Assembly: GCA_013396995.1 (NCBI GenBank)
Contig: VWZP01007456.1
Location: 3,271,482-3,335,481 of the forward strand
Direction of reading: 5' to 3'
DNA length: 64,000 bases
Origin: Dicaeum eximium
Lineage: Eukaryota; Chordata; Aves; Passeriformes; Dicaeidae
Part shown: in pieces, positions 38,251 to 52,376 of the stretch
How positions within the stretch are numbered: position 1 is the first letter of the stretch
Layout: every line of letters begins with the position of its first letter
Notes under the pieces: model-generated
Database searches by the model: none
Seen by the model: the letters and a program-made list of their open reading frames with translations, nothing else
Told to the model about the DNA's origin: nothing
Position numbers and translations under genes: made by a program

Positions 38251-41200
38251 TACTGGGGCAGTTTGTAGAAATTTTGCAGAGTCCAAATTAGGATGCATCT
38301 TCCTAAAATTGCAGTAAGTTACAAAATTATGGCTTTTCATAAAAAAAAAAAAGGAAAGGAAAGTGTTACATTTCTTCAATTAGATTAAGTGAAAAGAAGT
38401 TCACATTGCAAAAGTGGTAACGTCATTAAATAATTTTATAGAACAAGGCCTGCTAATGCCTTGTGTGCTGCTGGTGCACATCATCTGCCAGTCAGCTTTC
38501 CACTTATACTTAAGCTGCTTTGCTGATTCTTATCAGTTTGTCTGCTTAAAATGTGTTTTATAAAAGATTTTTTTATTTCATACACTTTGATTTGTCTTTA
38601 CCCTCAATGCAGATTTCCTATTTAGCTCCATTGAATTAATATTTTAATAGTTGTTGAAGTTGAAGGCAACTATGTCTTCTCCTGGAGTTGTATTTACACT
38701 GATTTCTCTGGTGCAGTCCCTGATGACTTCCCAACAATAATCAAGACTGAGCTGTTTGCCATGCTTCACAGAAGGGGTTAGTTAATGAAGATTTGTTTGG
38801 GGACAGGCTGAAGCTAATGGCATGGCTCATTTCCTCAATAAAATTGCTGTTTAGTAAACTGTGTCTGATGACCTCATGACACTTATGTCAGTCACCATTT
38901 TTCCTAGGACATTTATTCTGATTTTTACAGATAATGGCTCTCCAACCATTCTTTAATACTGTTTTAGAGAAAATTAATGATGTGTCCATAATTAATCTCA
39001 TAGATTTTTATCTTTCATCTTTTGCTGCCTAGGAAAAATGTAGATATCTTTTAGTTTGTCAGCCAACAACACCCCTCCAGAAGTGAGACTACAGACTCTT
39101 AAGACAGTATTCAGATGCCCAGCATTTATGTAGTCATATTTTATATCTGCTAAAAGCATTATTGCTTAATCTTACCAGTGTGCAACATTCCCCACTGCCC
39201 ATGCACATTAATCACCCATGGCTGTAACAGTCATTTCCTCTAAATTTTGCCTATATTTTGATTTTTTTGTTTCCTCCAGTTGCACCCTTCTGGTTAGCTT
39301 AAAGAAGAACTCTCTTTCAATTCCTAGTCCAGCGTGTTGTTGGACAAACACGGCAGCTCCAGCAGATAAATGTCATTCCTGTCTGAAGGAAGGGAATGGG
39401 TTACAAGCAGGAAGTGAAGAGATGACTGTGTTTCAGCTCTGGCAACTTGAGAGATTTTTCTGGGTCCTACTAGGAAATCAAATTTCCTTTTTCCTTTCTT
39501 TCCTTTTTGTGTTTTAATTAGTAGAATTATAGTGAGGCAGACCAGATATGGTGGCTAGCAGCTAAGGTCACCCACCCAGTCATGAGCTATGAAACCATCA
39601 TGTTTGCTACTTCTGAAATGGAAGAAATAAGCATAACTAGCACAAACTGCATTTAAAGAAAGATCATTGCTAATCTGTAAGCACACAATACCAGAGCTTT
39701 TTTTCCTAGTTCTTTTTAACTGCATATAATTATCTTTCAGACAAGTTGTCCTTTTTCACAGCTTCTTTCTTTTGTTTCCTTTTCCTCTGATTCTGTTTCA
39801 TGTTGCTAGTTTGAATAATTACGTAATTGTTTCTGATTTTTGGAAAGGAGAAGCACTGATGCGGATTCCACTTGTGTAGCTGGGCTCACAGTCCCTTTGT
39901 CAGTAAAAAAACTCAGCTGTTGGCCATGGGCCAGCAGTGCCCACCTCTCACCATTTCGTTGTTGCTGTTTGACTGCACTCAGTAACATCGAGGGCAATCG
40001 CCCCTTCTTGTTAATCTATATATCCTATTCCCTGTTTTGTTAATGAATCTTCTGTATCTTTTCTGAATTCTTATTTCATCTTATTAGCACCATCTCCACT
40101 TGCATGACACAGCAATGAAAAAGCTCTAAGCCATTTGTTCCTTGCAAAAACAGAAGTCTGCAATCACAGAAGTCCTGCTGTGTTAGTAAAAACATGACAA
40201 TTTGAGTCACAGCAATGTGAGGAGGCAGAGTTCAGGTCAGGCTGGCAATGAACCATTACAAAGATGTTGCCTTTCCAGAATAGCATTTGAGGTGAGGCTA
40301 TCCTGCACTGCATGTGTGAAATTCAAAGATTTTACTTCTTAAAATGAAAATTTCTGATAAACAAAAGTTAGCTGTCTATGGGAGAAGTGCTGGTAAGGCA
40401 ATCCCAAGTTGTACCAGTACCAGTACCCCTTTCCACTGTCTAACCTTTAGGGGAAAAAATAACCAGCTTTATAGAACTTGGCCACATCAGCCACATCTCC
40501 ATTTTTCTTAACATGATCTTTGTTTTACATGGACTAGATTGAAAAAGCAGAATATGCAAGAATGTTTCTTCTGGCCACCTGAGGGTTTTAACAGCAGAAT
40601 AATAACTAAGTCCCCATCCTGCATATAATTATGCCAAATTCTGCTGAGAGGATCAATTTTCTCCAGTCTCCATTCTCCCTTTATCTAATCATATTCAGCA
40701 GGAAGCTTTGCCAGTAATCTGGCTGGCTCAGTTCCACTTCATGATAGTTCTTTTACAAAATTCTCTTCTTGAACAAGCTGTTACAAATACACTACAATTA
40801 CAGTATATTGTGTTCTTCCAACTTACAGATTTTAAAACATAACACTTATGGCAAAAGCAAGGCCTATGGTTCATTCAGATGCATGAACTGTGTGGCACAG
40901 GGTCAAGTTTTTTAGTAACTGCATTTGCACGTGTCAATTTATCTCATTTGATGTTTTCAGGAAACCCTCCTCTTAAATAATAGGTCAGAACTGGTCATAA
41001 GGATCTGCTCCAGCACAAGATACAAAACTCTTAACTAGGTTTGAAATAAATACGGTTCCTTTTATAAGAATTAGGTTGATAATAACAGCAATAGTTTGAA
41101 TTAGGTGTAGTTCTGATATCCAAAAAGTTATGGGCTAATCCCTTTTCTCTTTCAATGTACCCTAACTGAAATGTTAAAAACTCTTACTGCACACTGAAGG

Positions 41201-43263
41201 CAAAACTATTTCCATAGCCAAAATTAATTTTGCCCTGAAATAAATATATCCTATATAATCTTCTTTGTATAACCGAAGTAAACCCATTAATCTCATGTCT
41301 TTTGAAGCTGAGCAGTTGAGGATATCTGTGAAATCACAACAAAATCGTGCAGGTGTGCTTAGTGCTAGTTCCTCCAGGGCCCAAGTGCCTGACAGCTGCC
41401 GTGTGTGACCGTGCCATGCTGGAGCTCACAGCAGCCAAGGCACAGCTCTGGATTTCACAGCTGCACACAGTGCTGAGCACAGGCAGCTCCAAGGAGTGAA
41501 GTTCAGCTGAGCTTGAGCTGCAGCACAGCGTGAGCTGTGCCAGGGTGCCCTTTGTCTTTCTCTTTTCTGGAAGTCATGCAACTGCCTTGAGGGCATCATC
41601 CCCCTCATGTGCAAAAATGAAAACTGTTCTCACAATGTTTAGAAAAACAGGAATAGTGGAATGCTTGGAAAGTCACAATGAGCCAGCACTGTTGAAAGTG
41701 AAGCAGCAGACGTTATGGGCTGCACCTCCTGCTTCCAAGGAGACTGACACCCGATCCTGGAGACAAGGAATGTGAAATGACGTTTTTGATTTGGAAGGCT
41801 ATTAAAATACTTCAACAGGTGCTCTACCTGATATGTGCCTGTTCTAGTGCAGAGGTTTGCAAATTCGTTATTAGCAATACTTATTTTCTTGAAAGCTGTT
41901 GTTGTGCCTCAATTTTGTGAATTTTTAATTTGCCAGCTTTATTCAATCTTGAAAGATTTTTAAATGGATTGTCCTGCCTACATTCCTTGCATCAACAACT
42001 TGCATTACTTCCACCCCTAATTTAGTGAACAAATTGGTCCCAGGCAGAAAGTGGCAGTATGAATCCACATTTCCCTGAAGGATACCTGCTTGTGCTTTTG
42101 ACAAAGGATCATCTCAAACTGGAAACAGATAAATGAGGACTTTCTTGGAAGTAACTGCAAATGTGGGTCACAGCTTTCCAGCAGACCAGTGATGAAAATG
42201 AGATATGGCTGCTTCCTCCTCTGACCCAATTGTTCTTCATTACCATCAGCAATAAGCCCTACTAAGCAGTGCTGCAGCTCTCTGGCATTGTAATTTCACA
42301 CATAGAGAGATCACTTTTGCCTGAGAACAGCTGGTTTTACTTATGCATATATGATCATGTTGGAACAAAGGGAATCACTTAAAGCAAAGAGCTATAATTT
42401 CTTCCAGCGATCTTCACTTAATGTATGGATGCCTGATTCCCTTAAAATCCTGTTTGTAGCAAGCATTGCTTCCTAATAAAGAGGCTACAGTAGAATGTAA
42501 GCATTTGCTGTCTTTCATGGTCATCTTTAAAAGAGAAAGATAATGCGTAACATGTTCAACAAGGTATTTTTCTTCCCAAAACAAAAGCTTTCTCACTTGC
42601 TGAGGGGAAAAAGAAAAACTCTCTAGTACCAGACCATGGTGATGTACTTTGTTTTTAAAAAAAATTTTAGAAAACAGATGTTTAACTCCAGTCCCAAGTG
42701 TTTGCCTAAGCAAACTCTCTTCAGGAAGCTGCAAGAGCAAATATCAGGAAGACAAAGTAGTCACCCCATGGGATACCTACAAGTGCTTGTTGACTCTGGA
42801 GATCAACAAGGGGCCAGAATGGCATTTTTGTAAGCCTGGGACTAAACATTAGGACAGTTGTGACAGACAAGGCAAGAAGACTTAGGTGGCAAGCCACAGC
42901 AGGAAGAGTGTCAAACTGTGATCTCTAAGAGGACCCACCATGATCACAGGTAGATTCAGCTCGGACCAGCTGGGAGACAACATCAAGTCTGTTATGTTTT
43001 GAGGTAGATAATTTTCATCCTATTCCATATAGTGAGTTTCCCAAAAAGACCCAGAAGAGCTTTTAAACTTGAAAAGATAAGTGACTCAACAAGACAGCAT
43101 AGAAATTAATAAGGCTGGAGAACAATTTGATGAAGAAGCTGTGAGTGAAAATTGCTTCCTAAGGGAGAGGAAAGCTGCCCTGTGGAGCTGGATTGTTCCC
43201 TGCATTTGACACAAAGCTCCTGTGTGGTGTTAAACAAGCAATTTCCTGCAGGTATCAGAGCAA

Positions 43264-43345
43264 CACAGAATCACAGACTGGACTGGAAAGGATCTTTAAA
43301 GATCCGCTAGTTCCAACCTTGCCACGAGCAGGAGCATGTCTGCCT
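43264..43345 (-). mobile_element. CR1 LINE fragment, extreme 3' end
   Basis: Only the terminal 80 or so bases of a CR1 in reverse complement: 'acagaatcacagactggact', 'ggaaaggatctttaaagatc' and 'ctagttccaaccttgccacg'. This is a severely 5' truncated insertion, the commonest CR1 form in birds. Confidence 0.88.
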
Positions 43346-44561
43346 GCTCTGAACTTGCTTCATAGGTCTCTGGCTGCAGATGCTTATTTGGTTTGTTCAT
43401 TGCTGAGGTGGAGCTGAAGTCACAGGGAGCTCTCCTTTGCGTGTAGGGGTGATCACCTCCTACACCCAATCTCTACTGAATTAATAGCCATTTTGTGAAG
43501 AAATAGCCAGCTGAGCTGAGTTAAGGCTTATAAAGACTGTGGGGGTTTTTACAGTTTGAGTGCAGGGCATATATTAAGAGCATCCTCAAGGAAAACTTAT
43601 GTATTATGTGCACATAGATGGCTATATTGATTATAGAGAAAAATATACCATATAGACTTCATAACTAATCTTCTCCCCCTCTGGTTTCTCCCCAACTTCA
43701 ATTTATTTTAAATTGTATCTTGTGCCTGTCTGTGTGTGGTTTTCTCTGGGATCGCCAATGTTTGAATTTTGTAACAATTTGTGTTAATAATGAGATTCTA
43801 AGTAATTTCCACTGTCAAGTGGAGTTTGTTCATAGGCAGAAGATGCAAATGCAGCTATGCACTGTTGGGAATCCTATAGTAGCTGACTAGCTCTCAGAGA
43901 CCTCCCCCAGTTTTTCCAGCATGCAGTGTGATACATGTAGAGCACTTTTATATGCTCTCTGTGCAGTATTTAATGGTCTACAGATTTAACCAATCATCCT
44001 AATAAAATCCCAAATATAAAAAAGCTATTTTTTTTTTAATGCAGAGACTGAAAAAGGCTGGAATAAAGTCGATCCCATAAGCTGTTACCATTTTTGCACT
44101 GAGTTGCAAGCCTTATCACGCACAAATTCACTAGAACAGAGTGTAAACAAGGTTAAAAATCAAGTATTTCGGGAAAGGTAAAAGTAGTGATAAGTAATGT
44201 TTAAAAGAAAGGCTTAAACTTTGCTGTTTCAAACATGTTTGCCATTTTAAAGAGCTTCCAGCTTTAGTCTTAATACCCTCTCAAAATGTTTCCTCTTTAA
44301 ATTTGGCTATACCCCCAGAAATAATTTCCTTCTTGAAACTGAAAACAGCAGTGACAGCTCTTCTGCATGTTAAGACGTCACTGCTTAAAATCTGATATCG
44401 CATATCCCTGCAGGCTCAGAAACTGGAGCTTTATATTGCTGCAGAAGGTTGATCTCCAGCTGCCTAATTATTCTCTACAGCTGCTTCTTTCAAATCCTGT
44501 AAGGGCCTGATGTATCAAAGTTGAAATTATCAATTTCTGCCATGAAAAGCTTTCATAAATC

Positions 44562-44566
<5 letters not shown>

Positions 44567-44603
<37 letters not shown>

Positions 44604-44624
44604 TTAGTTAGTTAGTTAGTTAGT
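44567..44624 (+). repeat. (TA)n followed by (TTAG)n microsatellite
   Basis: A compound simple repeat: about 16 TA units to about 44599, then five or so TTAG units at about 44604-44624. The two motifs meet with only a few bases between them. Confidence 0.95.
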
Positions 44625-45344
44625 TTTATGATTTCAAAGCTTGATCCACAGAGAGATGAGTATGTAGCAACTGTACAAGGAATTCTTTGAAAACTGAAAT
44701 TCAATTTCTTTGGTTTTGTTTTTCTTGTAATGTCTTCATTCAGCAAAGATGCAGTTTCAGAAGGCTTGAGCCAGTGAAAATTACACACCCTGACGTTCAC
44801 TGAGTGCTTTTTGATAGTATAGTGTAATACAATACCGTGTTGGCTACAAAATATGTTTCTTGCACAGCTGTCCTTTGCAATCAGTTACTTGATTTCAGTA
44901 ATAATGAAAAATAGCCTGTCTAAAATAGTGTTTCATACCACACTGTAAACAATATAATTTGATCTCAACAGCATTAGGATGGTCAATTAAACAGAAAGTC
45001 AAGCCACCAGCCACCTGTTAAATCCCTTCACTGCTGCTCTATCATCAAGAAAGCTTTCCCTGTGCTCAAGCTCTCCCAGGGTGTTTTAGAGGAGATGAAA
45101 ATCCCAGAAAGTCATCCCAAGGGATTTCTGGGAGCAGAAGGAGACAGAGAAGCTTGGAACTCTTGGCTCAGTCCTGTGGCAAGTCCCACTAGAGCCAACC
45201 AGCTGCAACAACAGAGTTGGTGCTACTGCATTTCATATCTGCTGAAGATAATAATTTGAATTTTGAAATTCAAATTTTGACAGACCTGACAACATGTGTT
45301 TGGTGTTAAAAGCTTAGGATTTGGCATAGTGATAGACCTGCATA

Positions 45345-45810
45345 CCTTAACTGAAGGTTTTAATGCTACTTTGAAGTGGAAAGGAAAACATCCTCATGGA
45401 TGAAGAAAAGGCCAAGCTACCTAATACATTTTTTGTCTCAGGCTTTGTAAGATCAGTTGTTCTCCAGGTACCCAGCCGCTGAGCTGGAAGACTGGAACAG
45501 GGAGCAGAGTGAATCCCCATAATCCAAGGGGAAATGGTCAGTGACCTCCTGCACCACTCAGACACACAGAGGTCCATGGGGCTGGCTGGGATCACCCAAG
45601 GGTACTGAGGGAGCTGGTGGGCGTGTTCACTGAGCCACTTTCCATCTTTTATCAGCAGTCATGGCTGGTACACAAGCACTTATGGTATCACGGTGCTCTA
45701 CTTTTGATGTCCAGTTGGTTCACTTTAACATTCTTCCACATTTTAATCAGGACAGAAAGGTGTAGCACCAGGCAGGTAAGCGTGTCAGCATGCAAAATCT
45801 AATATTTTTA
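45345..45810 (+). mobile_element. CR1 LINE relic, ORF2 region before and into the RT domain
   Basis: Translation on the + strand, with frame changes, gives pieces of the CR1 ORF2 polyprotein: DEEKAKLPNTFFVSG (about 45400-45445), then SDLLHHSDTQRSMGLAGI (about 45540-45595) and TEPLSIFYQQSWLV (45629-45670). These match the linker and the start of the reverse transcriptase of CR1, where the family usually reads like LDTHKSMGPDGIHPRVL and PLSIIYQQSWL. Several frameshifts and in-frame stops show it is dead. It has neither the endonuclease nor the 3' end. Confidence 0.88.
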
Positions 45811-48800
45811 GAGTCACTTTTAAAATTCTGTCATTTGGTCTTATTCTCTTAGATAATGTGCAGAGAGATCCTCAGGTCACAAAAATCACAAAAGGACACA
45901 TCCATAGCAAATAGCAAGGTTCACACACCTTGCTGCAGGTTACCCATTCCAGATTCCCTTAATTGCTTCTAAAGTTTTATTTTAGAGCAAAGTTTAGGAT
46001 GACATTGAGTTTATTTTTGAAAGAATAACTACATCAGTGCCTGTTTCTGCAACCTAAACAAATGAAATTAGGCTAAAAGTCACATGGGTGTTTAAGCCTT
46101 CATATTGATTTAGAAATATCTAGAACACGAGTTGAGTTGGAATTTCTGTGTTTCAGCCATAAATGTAAATGTAGGATTAATTTTGACTGAAAGGAAACTG
46201 GCCAAAGGCCACTAAGTAACATGGTTTTGAATGATAAGCAGGTGCTTGCTGCTGTGAAGTTTTGCTGAGATTAAGAGTGAAAAACTTAAAGGGGCAGAGT
46301 TTCCAAAGCATTTCACTCCCATGTTTGTCAGTGGAGTGAATCCTAAAAATCCACTGCAGAGAAGTGGTAAACAGCTGATGTCTATGATTCAAAAAACAGA
46401 GTCTGACTTTATAGACATATATATATAGATATATGATATATAGACAAACACTTTTATAGGGCAATATGGCTAATCTATTTTATAAGCAACTGATAAATTG
46501 CTGTTACTTGTAAGGTTTGTCATTCATCTTGTTCTATTGACTGCCAGGAAAAATAATAAGCCAATTATATTTGTCATGTGTTACCTTAAACTATGACTGG
46601 TGACTTTTGCTGACAGTAATTTTAATATTTTAAGGAGATTTTTTTCTTATTCTGTAGTTAGTTCTACTATTATACTATTTGTGTCCTCTGTGAATTCTCT
46701 GGGTGGGAAGAGTTAATTTTTTTTAATACAGAGAGATAATTTAAAAGGACTTTGTAGTTTCCTTTTTCATGAATCACTAGCTGTTTTAGAATTCACTTAA
46801 TTACAAAATTTTACTAGTTGCATAATCCTGTTCTTTGTCTATGCAATCACTCTTCTGTAAAGTGAAAATCTCAGACTCTACCTATACATGCATCAAAAGA
46901 TACTTGCACTTGTGATAGTATTAATTTTCCAAAATTGTTCCATAAATATTTTCAGAATGGACCTCCTTAGTTGGAAATATGTGGGAAAAAATTCATATGG
47001 TGAATTCTGAAATTTTGCTTCATTACCACTGAAGAAAAAAAATATTCATTTCTCTTCCTCACCAGACTATTTCCTGATGTGTTCAGTGTTCTGCATTTAT
47101 GGTTTCAAATATCCAATTTCTTTACTTTTATGATATATCTTCATGATTCCATTCCCACTTATAAAACTGATTATGATAGTAGTCAACACTGACATTGTAT
47201 TTTTCATCCTTGCAACAATCCACAAATGAGAAAAGTAAGGATTATTGGCCGTGTATCACTGATGAAAAAAAACTGAAATAAAAAGGGAATTGGAGCTTGA
47301 ATTTTACTGTAGACCTTCTGATTCTAGTCTTGTGAGTGCTGATAATATTAAGTTTCCCATCTGAATACTAAAGTTTTCTTCTTCTCATAGTATTAGCATA
47401 TATGCCATGGTTTTAAATTTGCCTCTATTTTAATTTCTGTTCATTTAACTCCTTTTCAATCAACATTAAAAGTGATTTAGGAGTGAGTGCATCCATTTTA
47501 AAAGTTCAGAAACTGAACAAAGCAACATATTTCAAAATTTAATAGTTATGCTTGTCTAATCAATGCACTGCTAACAAAGATTGGGAAAGTGATTACTTAA
47601 TTAAGATTTGGCAGACTAGTTGTTTGTCATCACCTCAGTGAGGACTAAAGAAAGCAAGGTGCTCCCTGTGATAGCTGGACTTTTGATCCTCTGTAGAGAA
47701 ATGGAAGAGATTAGGTTACTTCTTTTATATGCATTGGTACAACTGCACAAAAAAATTTTGTTCAGCATTTTCCTAGAGATCTTGTTTGTAACCTTGCTGT
47801 TGTGCCTCACTTCTTTTTCTGCTCACCGAATTAAACCTGGTTCCTTTTGTCAAGTGTTTGCCATCAATGTTTAGAATCTAAATCTTTGTGCAAAGAGTCA
47901 GGTTTTATATCTATCTGAAGTTTCTGGATTTCATGTGAGATGGGAAGATTAGCACTTACAGTTGACAAGTTAACTTTATTTCCTAAAAATGGATTAAATT
48001 CTTGAGTTTCTTATTTTTTGCAACACAAATGTTTGCACTCATGAGAAAATTCAGCTGACATAGTTTTGGGAAATCAAGGAAATAAATGGCGAAAACAGCT
48101 GTAAGGAAATTAATATTTGGCTAGTTTGCTTGGAGTACAGTGAATTTCTCAGTCAGAGCAGAGTTTCTATCTGCTACAACCATTAATTTTGCTGATTTAT
48201 GGTAAACATTTGAAGTGGCATAAGAGAGCCTAATTTCCTGCCTTTCTTTTAGAATAGTACTGCCTGATTCCCACATGCAGCCCACTTCAGCTTGGAGTGT
48301 TTATTGGTACTATTTATCGCTTTTGTTAAGCCTCGGTGGCTTTCTTTGAGCTGCCACAGTTCACTGCAAAGAGGGACCTGCAGGTCTGTGAGGCGTCCCT
48401 GAACATCAAAAGTTCAAAGCTGCCTAGGTTGAGGAGCCATCAAGATCCCTTTCCTCAGACTCTCGAAATTGGGAAGTTTGTGTTCTGGTTTGTGACTCCT
48501 GAGGTGTAGGTTATAATCTATAGGAAGGACGTGCAAAATTACCTTGGTTTTGTCCAAGAATGAGAGTTTCACAGAAATTCAGGACCACCTTTAAGCCTCC
48601 TGTAGAGACAAGATCAGATAACAAGCACAGTGAAACACTAACTCGTGATGCCAGAGAGCTGTGCTGTTCAGCTGGGGTCTGGGTATCCATCATCCCCTGG
48701 CAGCTGCTGTGAGTCAGCAGCTGACCCAGAGGCCAGGACTGATCCCTCCCTCTGCCTGCTCTGATGGCTCAGGAGAGGGGGGATAACATGTCTGGGTAGG

Positions 48801-51800
48801 ACAGATCAATGTAGAGGGGTTATGGATGGGTAATTCCCATGCCCAAGGATGGGGGGAAGCACCTTCCAACCAGGGCAAAAAAGTAAAACACCCCAAGACA
48901 TCAGGAGTAGAACCAGGATCTGTCCTGCTGACAGAACAGCAGACCCTACTCTCTGTAAAAAGCAAACCTGGAGAAATTTCTGGGCTTGTTCTTTCAGGGA
49001 GGGAGTGAGGCAAACTGGCTGGGCTTGGACAGACGAGATGGTCTGATCAGCAGGTTGTGCTGTTGTATCATTGGAAGCTGTGCCTCAGCACTCCTCCTAG
49101 CTTCCTACAAATTCCTTGTGGCAATGTGCACATTTACCAACAAATAAAAAGATCCTCTAAGACCTTTTAAAATACCTCTCTTCTTGAACTCTGGCTCGCA
49201 TTCATCATGTCTTGCAATTAATGCAGTTTATGTCATTTAGGATCTTACATCTGACCTGATCATCACCTTTTGTCATGATTAGATCACTTAAATCAACATG
49301 CTGATCTGACTAAGTAATTCTAGTCTCAACCTCTACCTCTGATTTAAGGTGGCAATATCTAAAAATATTTAACTTTACAGTAATGAAACCTTGAGTAGCT
49401 AATATCATGTTTGTAAGTGTCTAGGAGCCAGTGCTAGGGGGCTTGCTCATTACTGCTGAGGAGGTGAGAACTTTTCTTTTACTGGTTTGTTTTACTAGTC
49501 CAGGAGAACGTGTCCTTAAACCATTCTAGACAACTAAACATCATTTTCTGTTTTATAACCCAAATGAAAATGTCATTTTACTTGTTTCCTGTTAACTCTC
49601 CCAAACATCTTGTGCCTCTGCCTTGGCCAAACAAACAGTCCGCACACCGTGGTTCTGTTGGACAACTAGAAACTGTTTACTCATTTTGTTGCCCCAGTTC
49701 CAGCCAAGCAGTAAATGTGGAATACAAAAAATTCCAATTGTCTTGGTCAAAGTCAGAAGAATCAGGTTTTCCGTAATATTTAGTTGCTAGTGCCCAGAAA
49801 AATGGGTGTGAATACTTTCCAAAAGAAAAGCTTTAAAGAGCATATGTGATTTTGAGGATTACCATGAGCAAGAGGATTATTATGTGAGAGACAAAGAGAA
49901 TGAGAGATTACAGCACATTAAAAGAGAGTTTTACATCAAAGGTGTAGGATGGTTACACACTTTGTATAATACAAGGCATTGGCCAGAGCGCCAGACAGTT
50001 GGGATTTAGATTGTGCTTTCAAGCTCTTTTAGCTTTTCTGATTTCAGCTCTATACAGCAGTGTCTGAAATATGCAAAGATGTTTGCATTCAGAAGTGAAT
50101 TAAGCAACAATAATCAGCTTACAGATTTCTGTTCAGTGATATGCTGAAGAAAAGATAAAAAATCCAGACATTTAGGTCAAATATAAAAAGCCTCCAGGCT
50201 GTTTGGAGTGAACATCCAGCTGAATGATCACAGGAAGAAATTTATATTAAACAGCCCATCAAAATAACCTCTTCTTTTTGGCAAAATGCACAACTCAAAC
50301 ATTTAGTGTCTTTCATCTTGTCTTGAGATTTGTTTTCATCATCTGATCGCAGCTGAAATCTGAAAAAAAATTTTGAGTGTATACGTAAAAATTATTGTGT
50401 AATATATATGTGCAATATATATTTAAGACTAAAAGTTTGGACTTTCTTATAAATTTTAGGTTAAGAAAATTTACAATCAGCATTATTATGGCAATAGATC
50501 GATATGGTCTAGCCCAAAGGGCAGGAGCTTAATTCTCTTGCATCTCATTTTTCTTCCTCTGCCTGCAGATGTAGCGTGTAACTTACTTGTAGGTCAGATT
50601 TGAGCCTCAAAGCTGTGACAGCATTCCTGTAAATATGTTTGCAGCTGAATGACAGTTCCACATTGTCTGTCCCAAGAGCTGAGCACAGCAATTCATTAAC
50701 TCTGAACTATCATCCAGCCATTTGACATACCCCTATGTGTATCCCAACCCTCTCGGGACTGGATTGGTAAGTTCCAGTATTCACCAAATAAAGCATCCAG
50801 ACACGTTGCAATAAGCCTACTGTTCATGTAATTAAATAAATGCAGGGAGCATGTAAATGAGTCTTTGGCAGCATGAGCCCTCGGCAGCAGCGGAGTTCGG
50901 CATTCCACTTTTCCCGATGCAGTGATGTTCCCTGCAGACCTGAGTGCCCCTGGGGCCAGCCCAGTGGAAGCAGTGGCCTTTCTGTCCACAGTGTAAGGAA
51001 AGAATGTCTATAGTTCAAATATCATCTGACAGGGTTTCCTTCCTCTGGCGGGGCTTCCCAGGTCTGTAGCTGAGGCAGTAACAATAGCAGGCAAACACCA
51101 GAGGGAGTTATTGTTCTATTGGAGAAAGGAGTGCCTCAGGACACAGTGTTTTAAATAGTGTGAGGTTTCTACCCAACGAAAAATGTTCAGGTGACATGAC
51201 TCCACAAAATGTAAATGGTGAAACCATTAATTCTAATGCTGTTTGAAAGAGCTGGTGTTCTTCACCAGTTTTCAGCGCTGATTCCAATGTACTGCTTCTT
51301 TGTACCAAGCAGTTGCTGCATAACACCCACTCACCCTCCAGTAAATTTTTTACGTCTCTTCACAATACTAGAGCCTTGCAGGTCAGTGTCAAGAGCCAGA
51401 TGAGCAGGCAATAAGAAGTAACCTTTTTCACTTTTTTATTAAAGGAGTCTTTTCTCCTGGTCCATCCACACAGGCCGATACTCGGTCGGAGTGCCTGTGT
51501 CTTGACTGGTAAAGTCCACATACCCTCAGAGTCCTGGTTCCTCAGAGTCCTGCATGTGGAAAATGACCAGGCTGCAACCATCTCCCCAGCTGACCTAGTC
51601 TTCCATGGAAGCAAATCTGGATACACAGATAGGAAAGAAGCGAGTGCGTTACCTACGTACTGGAAATAGGCTGCCCGTTCAGCAGCTATACCTGCATTTT
51701 ATGCCTGTTCAAAGTTTGGCCACCTTCTGCTTGTGAAGTTTCAGCTAGCCACGACCTGGAAAAGTGCATCCCCTGGGCTCTCCATGGAGAGTCTCTTGCA

Positions 51801-52333
51801 ACTGCTCAATTTGCAGTAACTGACTGAAAGAAAACACACATTCAGCCCCAAGGTGAATCTATGCCAGTATCTTTTAGAAGAACATTTCAGTGAGTAAACT
51901 GACCCAATTCCATTACACTTCACACAATGCTGGGGCAGGGGGAAAGCTTCTCCAATTCACTGCTGAACTTCCAAGACAAAGGACTAAAGTGGAGAGTCAC
52001 TGTCTGCTTTTTCTGTGCATGTAATGAATGCTTCTGCTCTGACTGCTTGTAGTTTCTGTTATTGAAACGATGCTTAATTTTCCACAGCCACAACACTGAG
52101 TGTCACCTGTGGAATATGAAGCAAAGATCAGCTCACCTGTCTTTTCAGCAGAAGACTTCAAAGTTCTCTTTTCTATTCTCAAAAGGGTTTTCTGTAAAAA
52201 TCACCCTTTCATTGATGAGTATCAAAGTAAATCCCAACTGAGCCAGATGTTGAATTGTATATCCCTGGCTTTCACAATGCTGCCAAGGTGAAGGATTCTG
52301 CAACAAAACTATTTTTCCTAACAGTTTTATTGC

Positions 52334-52376
52334 AGGTGTGTAAGATCTAATGGAGATGAGCCTATTCTCTTCTTAG
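52334..52376 (+). promoter_or_regulatory. DLGAP1: Two tandem 3' splice sites, both followed by GTGTGT
   Basis: The first acceptor is ttttattgcag, ending at 52335, with tcctaac just upstream (branch-like A at 52321). The second is ctattctcttcttag, ending at 52376, with tctaat (branch-like A at 52350). Both are followed by GTGTGT. Use of the first would read GTG TAA in the DLGAP1 frame and stop at 52341-52343, so only the second gives the 141-nt coding exon. Confidence 0.55.

Larger units (their letters stand above)
25648..52376 (+). other. DLGAP1: DLGAP1 intron, 26.7 kb
   Basis: Long intron between exon B and the putative 141-nt exon; if that exon is skipped it joins with the following intron into one of more than 38 kb. 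It holds the CR1 fragments at 28.6, 29.3, 43.3 and 45.3 kb, AT microsatellites at 30.3, 30.7 and 44.6 kb and small tandem duplications at 28.8, 33.3 and 38.2 kb, all listed separately. The rest is AT-rich unique sequence with no recognisable gene. The region 35.44-35.95 kb has two adjacent minus-strand open frames of 96 and 73 codons that I could not assign to any family. Confidence 0.8.

Noticed and set aside
48714..49013. 99-codon minus-strand open frame in a slightly GC-rich block
   Set aside because: Overlapping + strand frames are also open and no repeat or protein family could be named.
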